This document shows, in pieces, positions 45,619 through 54,149 of a stretch of DNA of 64,000 bases (position 1 is its first letter; each line of letters opens with the position of its first letter). Under the pieces are notes generated by a model. The model worked only from the letters and a program-made list of their open reading frames with translations, ran no database searches and had not been told where the DNA came from. The stretch comes from Rikenellaceae bacterium. Its GTDB lineage: Bacteria > Bacteroidota > Bacteroidia > Bacteroidales > Rikenellaceae. The stretch spans positions 1 to 64,000 of the forward strand of contig SUZX01000010.1 of NCBI GenBank assembly GCA_015059735.1, written 5' to 3'. The position numbers were made by a program, and so were the translations under genes.

Positions 45619-47754
45619 TTAGAATAGTGATCCTTGTATTGGAGTCTCCGGTTTGGATGGTTCTTCTGCTTGAATCGCAGGGTCGGGAATATGCTCCGAT
45701 AGGAGATCGGATACCTCGTTTTGTTGCGAGGGAGTATCTGTGAATGAAACAGTTGTCGAATCTTCTAACATCGCGGAGAACTCCTCCTCGGTGATAATTG
45801 TTATCCCTAACTTCTCTGCTTTTTTCAACTTTGCAGGTCCCATGTTTTCGCCTGCAACCAAATAATCGACATTGCCCGACACGGCGGCCAGATTACGTCC
45901 GCCATGTAGTTCGATTAACTCTTTCAACTCCTCGCGACTGTGGTTTGCAAATTTGCCGGATATCACGAAACTCTTGCCGGCCAAAGTGCTTGATGTCTGC
46001 TCGCGAGCCTGTTCTTCGAATTGTAATCCCGCTTCACGCAATCGATTGATGATGCGTAAATTCTCGGCGTCGGCAAAGTATTCGAGAATGGCATCGGCAA
46101 TCTTGTCTCCTACCTCATCTGCCTCGACCAACTCTTCGCGCGAAGCGTGCATCACGGCATCGAGCGACCGGAAATGGTCGGCCAGATATTTCGCTGTTGT
46201 TTCGCCCACAAAGCGTATGCCCAGTCCGAACAACACCCTGCGGAATGGAATTTCGCGGGATGCACGGATCGAACGAATGATATTTTCGGCCGACTTCTCA
46301 CCCAATCGGGGTAGGGGGGCAAGTTGTTCGGCTTGCAGGTCGTACAGATCCGATATATCGTGTACCAATCCGTTGGCATAGAGCAATTCAATGGTCTCTT
46401 CTCCCAGTCCGTCTATATTCAACGCTTTGCGCCGGATGAAATGAATGATGCGACCAATGATTTGCGGCCGACAACCACTTTGATTGGGGCAATAATGTTT
46501 GGCCTCTCCTTCGTAGCGTACCAATTCGGTGTTGCACTCCGGACAATGCGTGATATAGGTAAAAGGTCGGCTGTCGGCTGGACGCAAAGAGAGCTCCACA
46601 CCCGTAATCTTGGGGATGATCTCTCCTCCTTTTTCGACATAGACCATGTCGTTAGGGCGAATATCTAATTGTGCCATCTGCTCGGCATTGTGCAACGTGG
46701 CACGGCGTACGGTCGTGCCGGCCAGCAATACCGGTGCAAGGTTGGCTACCGGAGTGATCGCACCGGTTCGGCCTACTTGGAAATCGATGCTCTCCAATTT
46801 AGTCAATGCTTGCTCGGCCTTGAATTTGTAAGCCACAGCCCATTTGGGAGCTTTGGCTGTGAAGCCGATGCGACGACGAGCTGCAAAATCATTGACTTTG
46901 ATAACTACACCATCGGTAGGGAATGGCAACGATCTTCGAGCTTCGTCCCAATGGGCGATGAACGCATCTATTTCTGCCCGATTGTGGCAAATGCGCGTGT
47001 GTTCCGAGATTTTGAATCCCCAATTGCGGGCATGCGTCAAAGCCTCCCAATGGTTGGAAAAGGGCAGGTCGTTGCCGGCCAATTGGTAGAGAGTACAATC
47101 CAAGCCGCGACGGGCTACAACTGCCGACGATTGTTGTTTGAGTGTTCCGGCAGCAGCATTTCTCGGATTGGCCAAGAGAGGCTCACCGGCCGCTTCGCGT
47201 TCGGTATTCAGTCGGTCGAATGAGGAGTATGGCATTAAGATCTCACCGCGAATTTCGAAATAGTCGGGCCATCCGCTACCTTGTAGTTTTAATGGAACGG
47301 TGCGTATGGTACGCACATTGGCTGTTACATCGTCGCCTTGTGAACCATCACCACGTGTCACTGCTCGGAGCAATTGCCCATGTTCGTAAGTAAGCGATAT
47401 GGCTGTGCCATCAAATTTCAATTCGCAGACAAATTCCGTTGGCCCCTCCTCCTTTTCGATGCGGTCAATAAATTCATGCAACTCGTCGAGCGAATAGGTA
47501 TTACCCAACGAAAGCATTGGGAAACGGTGTTCTATGGTTTGAAATTCGCTGGTCAAATCACATCCGACACGCATTGTGGGGGAGTTTGGATCGGCCAACT
47601 CGGGATGGGCACTTTCAAGATCCTGCAATTCACGCATCAATATATCAAACTCGAAATCACTGATCTCGGGCTTGTTTTCAACGTAGTATTTGAAGTTGTG
47701 ATATTCCAGCCTGTGGCGGAGCTCCTCAATTTGTTTGCGTACCATAAACATCAT
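45619..47754 (-). CDS. ligA: NAD-dependent DNA ligase
   Basis: A 711-residue ligase for replication and repair. In order: Ia domain (YHNFKYYVENKPEISD), adenylation domain with the AMP-lysine Lys113 in ELKFDG, OB fold, a four-Cys zinc finger (CPEC, then CPNQSGC, near 415-440), helix-hairpin-helix repeats (LGEETIELLYANG and LGEKSAENII), and a C-terminal BRCT domain near 595-670, followed by a 40-residue variable tail. Alternative starts are ATG at 47751 and 47745. Confidence 0.97.
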   Translation of the reverse strand: MMFMVRKQIEELRHRLEYHNFKYYVENKPEISDFEFDILMRELQDLESAHPELADPNSPTMRVGCDLTSEFQTIEHRFPMLSLGNTYSLDELHEFIDRIEKEEGPTEFVCELKFDGTAISLTYEHGQLLRAVTRGDGSQGDDVTANVRTIRTVPLKLQGSGWPDYFEIRGEILMPYSSFDRLNTEREAAGEPLLANPRNAAAGTLKQQSSAVVARRGLDCTLYQLAGNDLPFSNHWEALTHARNWGFKISEHTRICHNRAEIDAFIAHWDEARRSLPFPTDGVVIKVNDFAARRRIGFTAKAPKWAVAYKFKAEQALTKLESIDFQVGRTGAITPVANLAPVLLAGTTVRRATLHNAEQMAQLDIRPNDMVYVEKGGEIIPKITGVELSLRPADSRPFTYITHCPECNTELVRYEGEAKHYCPNQSGCRPQIIGRIIHFIRRKALNIDGLGEETIELLYANGLVHDISDLYDLQAEQLAPLPRLGEKSAENIIRSIRASREIPFRRVLFGLGIRFVGETTAKYLADHFRSLDAVMHASREELVEADEVGDKIADAILEYFADAENLRIINRLREAGLQFEEQAREQTSSTLAGKSFVISGKFANHSREELKELIELHGGRNLAAVSGNVDYLVAGENMGPAKLKKAEKLGITIITEEEFSAMLEDSTTVSFTDTPSQQNEVSDLLSEHIPDPAIQAEEPSKPETPIQGSLF

Positions 47755-47895
47755 TAACCCGCGTAAAGGTACATATTTTGTCGGGAATGACCATCAAAAG
47801 CACATTAAAATTAAAAAAAATGCAAAAAAAAATGTTAGATGTGGCGCGGTTTATATTTTTTGTGCATATTTGCAGAAAATTTAGAAGTATTTATT

Positions 47896-48225
47896 ATGGC
47901 AAAACAGAATATGGCAAAAAAGCATATCGTTACAAGTTTTCACAATCTCTCAGCAGAACTGCAAGACGCTGTGCGTGAAAAGTACCCGTTGGGATTTACC
48001 GATGCTATGATGCGCGTAGATAAACCGAATGGTGATTTTTTCTATGCTGTTCCGTTCGATACAGAAGAAGTTGCCTATTTGGTGAAAATCGATGTCAAGA
48101 TCGATGATCATTCACAAGACGATGATGATAAGGATTATTACGACGACGATTTGAAAGGTGCCGATGAAATCCAAGACGATGGTACGGTAGAGGATCCGAC
48201 CGATCCCGATGATATCTCCATCTAA
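47896..48225 (+). CDS. Small conserved-looking acidic protein
   Basis: A 109-residue protein I do not recognise by name. The first 70 residues look folded (MAKKHIVTSFHNLSAELQDA, then YPLGFTDAMMRVDKPNGDFFYAVPFDTEE). The last 40 are almost wholly acidic (DDDDKDYYDDD and more), like tails that bind basic partners or nucleic-acid-binding proteins. The open frame reaches 47839, but ATG 47896 starts the conserved-looking part. It precedes an LRR lipoprotein by 25 bases, on the same strand. Confidence 0.7.
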   Translation: MAKQNMAKKHIVTSFHNLSAELQDAVREKYPLGFTDAMMRVDKPNGDFFYAVPFDTEEVAYLVKIDVKIDDHSQDDDDKDYYDDDLKGADEIQDDGTVEDPTDPDDISI

Positions 48226-48250
48226 TTTTCAACAATCTATTTATATATAT

Positions 48251-48868
48251 ATGTGTAGTCGTCTTCTTTGTCGATTATTTGCCCCGTTGTTGCTGACAGT
48301 AACGGCTTGCGGTTTGGCAGAGGGAACAGAAGATGAGGATAACAAATTCGACTACCTGACTTTTTCCGATTCGAACTTTGAAGTCTTTTGTCTCGAAACT
48401 TTCGATTTGAACGGAGATGGCCGGATTTCGCGTTATGAAGCGCAACGTGTCCGGTCGCTCGATTGTTCCGGTCGCGAAATTCAGTCGTTGTGGGATCTCA
48501 CCGCCTTTGTTTATCTCGAACGGCTCGATTGTCGCAACAATTGTCTCGAACGCTTGGATTTGACGGTGTGCCCCCGACTCAAAACATTGAATTGCTCTGA
48601 AAATCAGTTAACTTCGATTAACCTTGATGGATTACGTCGGTTGACTTCATTGGATTGTTCCTCCAACCTCCTTGTGCGGTTGGATGTGGCATCTAATGTC
48701 TCGCTTGCATGGCTGAATTGCCGAAATAATGCATTGCGAGGGGCTCTCGATCTTTCTTCCTGCTCTGTTTTGTTGCAAGCCGATGTCCGCGACAATCCAA
48801 ATTTGGCAACAGTGCATGGTCGTTCCACACAACAAATCGTATTCAATGGGCAAACCCAATTGTTGTAA
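48251..48868 (+). CDS. EF-hand/leucine-rich-repeat lipoprotein
   Basis: A 205-residue lipoprotein with a lipobox (TVTAC near residues 16-20). An EF-hand/dockerin-like calcium loop (DLNGDGRISRYEA near 52-64) is followed by leucine-rich repeats of about 20 residues: LERLDCRNNCLERLDLT, LKTLNCSENQLTSINLD, LTSLDCSSNLLVRLDVA. The LxxLDC..N.L.xLDL pattern is typical of short Bacteroidetes LRR lipoproteins. The ligand is unknown. The start ATG 48251 is chosen because it gives the signal peptide. Confidence 0.82.
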   Translation: MCSRLLCRLFAPLLLTVTACGLAEGTEDEDNKFDYLTFSDSNFEVFCLETFDLNGDGRISRYEAQRVRSLDCSGREIQSLWDLTAFVYLERLDCRNNCLERLDLTVCPRLKTLNCSENQLTSINLDGLRRLTSLDCSSNLLVRLDVASNVSLAWLNCRNNALRGALDLSSCSVLLQADVRDNPNLATVHGRSTQQIVFNGQTQLL

Positions 48869-48996
48869 CGATTTTTAGAACTTTTTATTTTTTTTTCTTC
48901 TCTTTTGATTATTGATAGACGTAAAAGCCCTGTGTATAAGTCTATATCCCTAATATTCCCTTGTTTTGTCTCGATTTAGACAAAGTCAATTCATGT

Positions 48997-49023
48997 TCGA
49001 TCCGTAAGCAATCTGCGGATCGA
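48997..49023. repeat. Inverted repeat upstream of the susC promoter
   Basis: TCGATCCG and CGGATCGA (8-bp arms, 11-bp spacer). It lies in the 406-base gap between the LRR gene and susC, which has no gene but holds this repeat, the G10 tract and the susC promoter. It may be a regulator site or a hairpin ending the LRR transcript. Confidence 0.45.
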
Positions 49024-49115
49024 TTCCTATTTGTAAGAGGAATATATATTGTTAAATGTGAATGATTTATATATGAAATTTACACGCTGTGATTTATTAA
49101 AATTTTTAATAAATA

Positions 49116-49125
49116 GGGGGGGGGG
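49116..49125. repeat. Homopolymer G10 tract upstream of susC
   Basis: Ten consecutive G, 17 bases before the TTG of the first candidate susC promoter. Such tracts slip during replication and can alter the strength of promoters or activator spacing. Confidence 0.9.
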
Positions 49126-49142
49126 AATTTGTGTTTTGAAAC

Positions 49143-49201
49143 TTGGTTTCGCAAAAATAATGTCGAAAATTTGCACAAATAAATTAAAAAGAGTATTTTC
49201 G
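49143..49201 (+). promoter_or_regulatory. Candidate susC promoters (two overlapping)
   Basis: First candidate: TTG (49143-49145), a 20-nt spacer and AAAATTTG (49166-49173), one mismatch to TAnnTTTG. Second: TTTG (49170-49173), 20 nt and TATTTTCG (49194-49201), also one mismatch. Both are weaker than the other promoters here. Confidence 0.4.
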
Positions 49202-49274
49202 TACCGAAATGTATTCGGATTTGAGCGAAAGCAAAAGATCCGAGAAAGTAATTGTTTTATTTAATCCTCTTTCT

Positions 49275-52200
49275 ATGAAGAGACAAGTTTCCCCCCCCGC
49301 GACTTCTCCGCATACACTTTGCGGCAAAGGAAGTCATTTGATCAAGTTCTTAGGGAGCTTGATGTTGGCTGTAATGGCCATCTTCTGGGCAGAGGCTGCT
49401 ATCGGGCAGCAAAAGGTCCAGATCAAGGGTTTCGTTTACGACTCGAACAACACACCGGTTTATGGTGCTGCTGTGACCGTAAACGGTACAAATCAGGGTG
49501 TGACAACTTCGGAGAATGGTAGCTTCGCATTGAATGTGATCCCTTCCCCGAATCTCGCCCTTACCGTTTCGTTCGTCGGAATGGAAACACAGGTTGTTAT
49601 CGTCGGCAACCAAACTAATTTCAAAATCGTGCTTAAATCGGCGCAACTTAACATCGACGAAGTGGTTGTGACGGGTTATGGTAACATTGCCAAAGAGTCT
49701 TATACGGGTTCTGCCAATGTGATCTCCTCGTCGAAACTCGAACTTCGTCCTGCCGGTACCTTCGAAGAGCTGCTCGGAGGTCAAGCTCCCGGTGTTGTGA
49801 CGACCGGTTTGGGTCAGCCCGGTGGTGAAATGGATGTTCGTATCCGTGGTATCGGTTCTATGGAGGCTTCAAACCAACCGTTGTATGTAGTCGATGGTGT
49901 GGTTTGGGACCAAGAAGACATGTCTGGTTCGGATATATACACTCAGAACCCGCTTGCTACATTGAACCCTGCGGATATCGCGTCGATGACCATCTTGAAA
50001 GATGCTGCATCGGCTTCGTTGTATGGTTCGCGTGGTGCCAATGGTGTAATTGTGATCACAACCAAACAAGGTCGTCGTAGCGAGCGTATTCGTTACAATA
50101 TTTCGGCACAGGCCGGTGTTTCGACCTTCTTCTATCACGCTAAACCCGATATGGTTAGTGGCCGTGAGTATGCCAACTTGTGGGTTGAGGGTGAGATGCA
50201 CCGTTTGATCCGAGCCGTGAATACAACCAAGACGGTTTGGCTTCCGGAGTTGAAGAACCTCTATGCCGACAAAACCGGTTATACCTACAATGGTAAAACT
50301 TTCTATGAGTGGCAAAAGCAGGCTCGCCAAAACTTCAACACGTTCTTTGCTATGCCGAAGGGTGGTGGTACGATCGGACAATTCCACAACTACGACTACT
50401 TCGGTGCCGACTACAACAAACTACCGGATACCGACTGGTGGAGTGAGATTGCACGCGTAGCTCCGTTCTACAAAGTCAACTTCTCGGCTTCGGGTGGTAC
50501 TCGTGAGGCTGCCTATTACGCATCGTTGGAGTACTACAACCAACAGGGTATCCTTCTCAACAGTGAGTTGCAGCGTATCTCGGGCCGTGTTAACTTGGCA
50601 TTCAACAACCCCAAACGTTTGATCAACTGGGGTGTACGTCTTAATATTGCAACCACCGAGCAGAGCGGTCCGCGTAAGAGCGGTGAGTATTTTGGTCAGC
50701 CGCAGTTCGCCGCTACCATGCTTCCGCCGGTAATCGCTCCTTATTTGGAGGATGGTTCGTACAACACGCAGTTCCCGAACAACCTGCTTAACTCGCACCA
50801 TAACCCGATGGCTTCGTCTTATGAGTCGGTACACAAACGTCCGATTATCAACATCAACGGTTCGGTTTGGGCGCAGGTCAACATCATGAAGGGTCTGAAA
50901 TTCAAGACTACGGTTTCGGAGTATTTCCTCTACTCGCACCGCAAACTCTATCGCGATAAAGACCAAGGTGATGGTTACGGTTCGGGTGGTTCGCTTACCG
51001 AGCGTGATCAGCGTCGTTTGAAGATCGTGAACTCCAACATGCTCACTTTTGAGCGCAAGTTCGGCGATCATAAAATCAATGTAGTTGCCGGCGTTGAGTT
51101 GGAGACCTTGAAAAACCAATACAACTCGTTGTCTGCCGTAGCGTTCTCGACCGACCTCTTCCCCTATGCTGATATGGCCGGTGATATTTCCGACGTGAGC
51201 GGTGGTGGTAACGAGTGGTCGTTGTTCTCTGTTGTTACCAAACTCGATTACAACTATAAAGATCGTTATTTGGTTGGTGGTTCGTATCGTCAAGACCGTT
51301 CGTCGTACTTTGCCCCCGACTACCGTGCCGGTAACTTCTGGTCGGTATCGGCTGCATGGCGTGTTTCGAACGAGCGTTTCTTCCGCAAGGCAAAACGTGT
51401 GATCGACGACTTGAAGATCAAAGCCAGCTACGGTGCAAACGGTACGTTGCCTTCGAGCTCTTATCGTTGGCGTGATGGTTACTCGGCTGCTTTGTATCAG
51501 AACCAGTTGGCTATCTACTCGTCATACCGTGCTACTCCTGACCTTACTTGGGAGAAGAATAACGTATATAACGTAGGTTTCGATATCTCGTTGCTCAAAC
51601 GTCGTTTGAAGATCTCGGGTGAGTATTATGGCCGTAAGTCGTCTGACCTGTTGCGCTACTATCCTGTATCTTATGCTTCGGGTTATACCTCTGTCCTCAT
51701 GAATACCACTGCTGGTATTTATAACAATGGTTTCGAGGCCGATATCTTTGCCGAGATTATCCGCAAGAAGAATTGGAAATGGGATGTAACGTTGAACTTT
51801 GCTACGTTGTCTTCGGAGTACTACGGTCTTGATCGCGATACGATCGGTCGTCAGCCTATGAAGAATGGCGAGAGCGTTCGCGCATGGTATCTGTATGAGT
51901 GGGCCGGTATCGATCCCGATACAGGTGATAACCTCATTTGGCGTTATGAAGATAGAACCGACCCCATTACTGGTGAAACTAAAACCGTTAAATATAAAGG
52001 TACGGGTTATAACGCCTATAAAGACCGTCACATTCTTGGTAAGGCCATCCCGACCGTTACCGGAGGTTTGAATACCAAACTCGAATACCGTAACTGGGAG
52101 CTTTCGATGTTGTTCACTTTCGCTTTGGATTATCAGATTTACGATACAATGGGTGCCTCTGTGACTCAGACCAACGGTGCTCACAACAACCGTTCTGTTG

Positions 52201-52535
52201 AGCGTCCTGCGCTGAACCGTTGGACTCCGGATAACCCGATTGCCACCTTCCCTATCCGTATCAATACTGTGACTGGTGTCGTAGGCTCCACACGTTATCT
52301 CTACGAGGGTGACTACTTGAAGTTGAAGAACTTCCGCTTGACTTACAGCCTGCCTACTTCATTCTTGAAGAAGATCGGTTTGCGTGCCGCTTCGGTCTTT
52401 GTGCAGGGTGAGAATATCTTCTGCTGGACTGCTATGGATCACTACGATCCCGAAATGTCCACGACAGGTTACCGTTATAATGACCGCTATCCGACTGTTA
52501 CAACTTGGACCGGTGGTGTCCGAATTAATTTCTAA
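49275..52535 (+). CDS. SusC/RagA-type TonB-dependent outer-membrane transporter
   Basis: A 1086-residue outer-membrane receptor. A signal peptide of about 45 residues ends AIGQQ. A CarboxypepD_reg-like domain follows (IKGFVYDSNNTPVYGAAVTV), then the linker IDEVVVTGYG, the plug (LLGGQAPGVVTT, DVRIRGIGS, LYVVDGVVW) and a beta-barrel ending in WTGGVRINF. It imports nutrients caught by the SusD lipoprotein encoded next. The frame is open to 49209, but ATG 49275 starts the signal peptide. Codons 6-8 hold a C8 run: one base fewer gives a stop after about 22 codons, and one more gives a stop about 80 codons in. No STN domain, so control by an anti-sigma factor is unlikely. Confidence 0.95.
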   Translation: MKRQVSPPATSPHTLCGKGSHLIKFLGSLMLAVMAIFWAEAAIGQQKVQIKGFVYDSNNTPVYGAAVTVNGTNQGVTTSENGSFALNVIPSPNLALTVSFVGMETQVVIVGNQTNFKIVLKSAQLNIDEVVVTGYGNIAKESYTGSANVISSSKLELRPAGTFEELLGGQAPGVVTTGLGQPGGEMDVRIRGIGSMEASNQPLYVVDGVVWDQEDMSGSDIYTQNPLATLNPADIASMTILKDAASASLYGSRGANGVIVITTKQGRRSERIRYNISAQAGVSTFFYHAKPDMVSGREYANLWVEGEMHRLIRAVNTTKTVWLPELKNLYADKTGYTYNGKTFYEWQKQARQNFNTFFAMPKGGGTIGQFHNYDYFGADYNKLPDTDWWSEIARVAPFYKVNFSASGGTREAAYYASLEYYNQQGILLNSELQRISGRVNLAFNNPKRLINWGVRLNIATTEQSGPRKSGEYFGQPQFAATMLPPVIAPYLEDGSYNTQFPNNLLNSHHNPMASSYESVHKRPIININGSVWAQVNIMKGLKFKTTVSEYFLYSHRKLYRDKDQGDGYGSGGSLTERDQRRLKIVNSNMLTFERKFGDHKINVVAGVELETLKNQYNSLSAVAFSTDLFPYADMAGDISDVSGGGNEWSLFSVVTKLDYNYKDRYLVGGSYRQDRSSYFAPDYRAGNFWSVSAAWRVSNERFFRKAKRVIDDLKIKASYGANGTLPSSSYRWRDGYSAALYQNQLAIYSSYRATPDLTWEKNNVYNVGFDISLLKRRLKISGEYYGRKSSDLLRYYPVSYASGYTSVLMNTTAGIYNNGFEADIFAEIIRKKNWKWDVTLNFATLSSEYYGLDRDTIGRQPMKNGESVRAWYLYEWAGIDPDTGDNLIWRYEDRTDPITGETKTVKYKGTGYNAYKDRHILGKAIPTVTGGLNTKLEYRNWELSMLFTFALDYQIYDTMGASVTQTNGAHNNRSVERPALNRWTPDNPIATFPIRINTVTGVVGSTRYLYEGDYLKLKNFRLTYSLPTSFLKKIGLRAASVFVQGENIFCWTAMDHYDPEMSTTGYRYNDRYPTVTTWTGGVRINF
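49291..49298. repeat. C8 tract within susC codons 6-8
   Basis: Eight consecutive C inside the start of the signal-peptide region of susC. The frame is intact at length 8. Lengths 7 and 9 would both cause an early stop. Confidence 0.85.
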
Positions 52536-52550
52536 AAAACGACAATTGCT

Positions 52551-54110
52551 ATGAAAAAGATATTATTATATTTTGTCGCTGTTGCCGGTAGTTGCATGTT
52601 GAATACGGGATGTGATGATTTCCTCGACAAGAGTAACTATACGGTTGTTGAAGAGGATTGGGCTCTGCACACCGAAGAGGGAGTCAATGCCCTGTTGAAC
52701 GGATTGTACAACTATGTCAGTTCGGCCCACTACTACGGTCGTCACATCTATGCCTATGAGATGGCTAAGGGACCGGATATCTTCTTGATCGCTTCGGGTG
52801 GTGGTCGCTTCGAGGCTGAGCAGCGTTATACTGAGGGTTCGCAGAGTGGAGGTCGTAACACCTACCTTTGGCAAACTTGTTATCAGGTGATCCGTAATGC
52901 TACGATTTTGCTCGAAGCTATGGAGAATAATGATATTAAAGGTGACGAGATTAATCTGAAACGTATCAAGGGCGAGGCTTTGGCTCTTCGTGGTATGGCT
53001 TATTTCGACCTTTTGCGTTGTTTCTCTCGTCCGCCGATCTATTCGTGTACGTTTGGTGCAAATTATAGTGAAAACTATAAGTGGGGAGTACCTCTGGTAA
53101 AAACCGTTGAGATGGGTACCAACTCGCACAAAAATGATATCCGTCGTGCTACTGCCGATGATTCCTACGCTTATGTTGAGGAGAATTTCTTGGAGGCCGA
53201 GGCTTTGTTGGCTCAAACAACCACTAATTTTACAAATGGTCACATCAACCATGCAGCTGTTTGTGCGTTGCTTATGCGTATGTATCTTTACATGGCTCGT
53301 TGGGACGATGTAATTACTTGGGGTGAGGCTGCTGAGAGATCGATGAAAACTTTTGGTAATGCCATGTTGCCGTATGCTTCGTGGTATTCCTCCTACTACC
53401 AGCCGTTCAATGTTGAGTCTATCTTTGAGTTGGGCTATTCGCGATCGGACAATCTCGGTTCCGATGCTCTTAGCTCGACGATGCACAAGCAGATTCACAT
53501 GTTGGCTCCGGATGATCCGATGGATGGTACCGTAAAATTGAACACCGGTTATGCCGCTTACGGTATCCAGCCTGCTGCTCAGAAACTCTTGAAAGAGCAT
53601 CCCCAAGATGTTCGTGCTTACCTCATCTGCGATTTGGGTGTTAAGGGTTATCTGTCTTGCCGTCGTTATGTAGGTGTTGAGTATCCCAACGTACACAACG
53701 TGCCCATTATCCGTGTGCCGGAGATTTACCTCTCGTTGGCCGAGGCTTGGATCGAGAAAGGTCAGACTGCTACCGCTTCCAATTACTATGACTTGGTGCG
53801 TAAGGCTCGTACGAATGAGGCTATTGGTTTCCAAAAATCCGCTAAGGAGGATGTCCTCAAAGAACTTCTTCTCGAACGTCGTCGCGAGATGATGTGTTGC
53901 GGTCACACTTATTGGGATTTCTTCCGTCGTGCTACGACCTTTACTCGTGAGGGTACTGAGCGTGCTGCTTCGAAGACCAATATCAACTTTGCAAGCGGTA
54001 CTGCACAGTGGATTTATCCGATTCCTTATAACGAGATGAACAACAACAAGGCCATTCGTGATCAGCAGAATCCCGGATATGCCGAGTATGTCGAGATTGA
54101 GGAGGAGTAG
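52551..54110 (+). CDS. SusD/RagB-type outer-membrane lipoprotein
   Basis: A 519-residue surface lipoprotein (lipobox LNTGC with Cys21, then DDFLD) that caps its SusC partner and binds ligand. The helical SusD pattern is clear: GEALALRGMAYFDLLRCF near 145, SLAEAWIEKGQ near 401, RRREMMCCGHTYWDFFR near 447, and the C-terminus YPIPYNEMNNN. It begins 15 bases after susC. The ligand cannot be read from the sequence; the locus lacks carbohydrate-active enzymes and carries peptidases. Confidence 0.95.
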   Translation: MKKILLYFVAVAGSCMLNTGCDDFLDKSNYTVVEEDWALHTEEGVNALLNGLYNYVSSAHYYGRHIYAYEMAKGPDIFLIASGGGRFEAEQRYTEGSQSGGRNTYLWQTCYQVIRNATILLEAMENNDIKGDEINLKRIKGEALALRGMAYFDLLRCFSRPPIYSCTFGANYSENYKWGVPLVKTVEMGTNSHKNDIRRATADDSYAYVEENFLEAEALLAQTTTNFTNGHINHAAVCALLMRMYLYMARWDDVITWGEAAERSMKTFGNAMLPYASWYSSYYQPFNVESIFELGYSRSDNLGSDALSSTMHKQIHMLAPDDPMDGTVKLNTGYAAYGIQPAAQKLLKEHPQDVRAYLICDLGVKGYLSCRRYVGVEYPNVHNVPIIRVPEIYLSLAEAWIEKGQTATASNYYDLVRKARTNEAIGFQKSAKEDVLKELLLERRREMMCCGHTYWDFFRRATTFTREGTERAASKTNINFASGTAQWIYPIPYNEMNNNKAIRDQQNPGYAEYVEIEEE

Positions 54111-54149
54111 CCATAAGCCATTATTTGAATGACTAAAATGACTTAAATT

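Noticed and set aside
46300..46325. Run of six G inside ligA
   Set aside because: It is short, lies within a conserved essential gene and encodes ordinary Ala-Pro-Leu-Pro residues; slippage would be lethal rather than regulatory.
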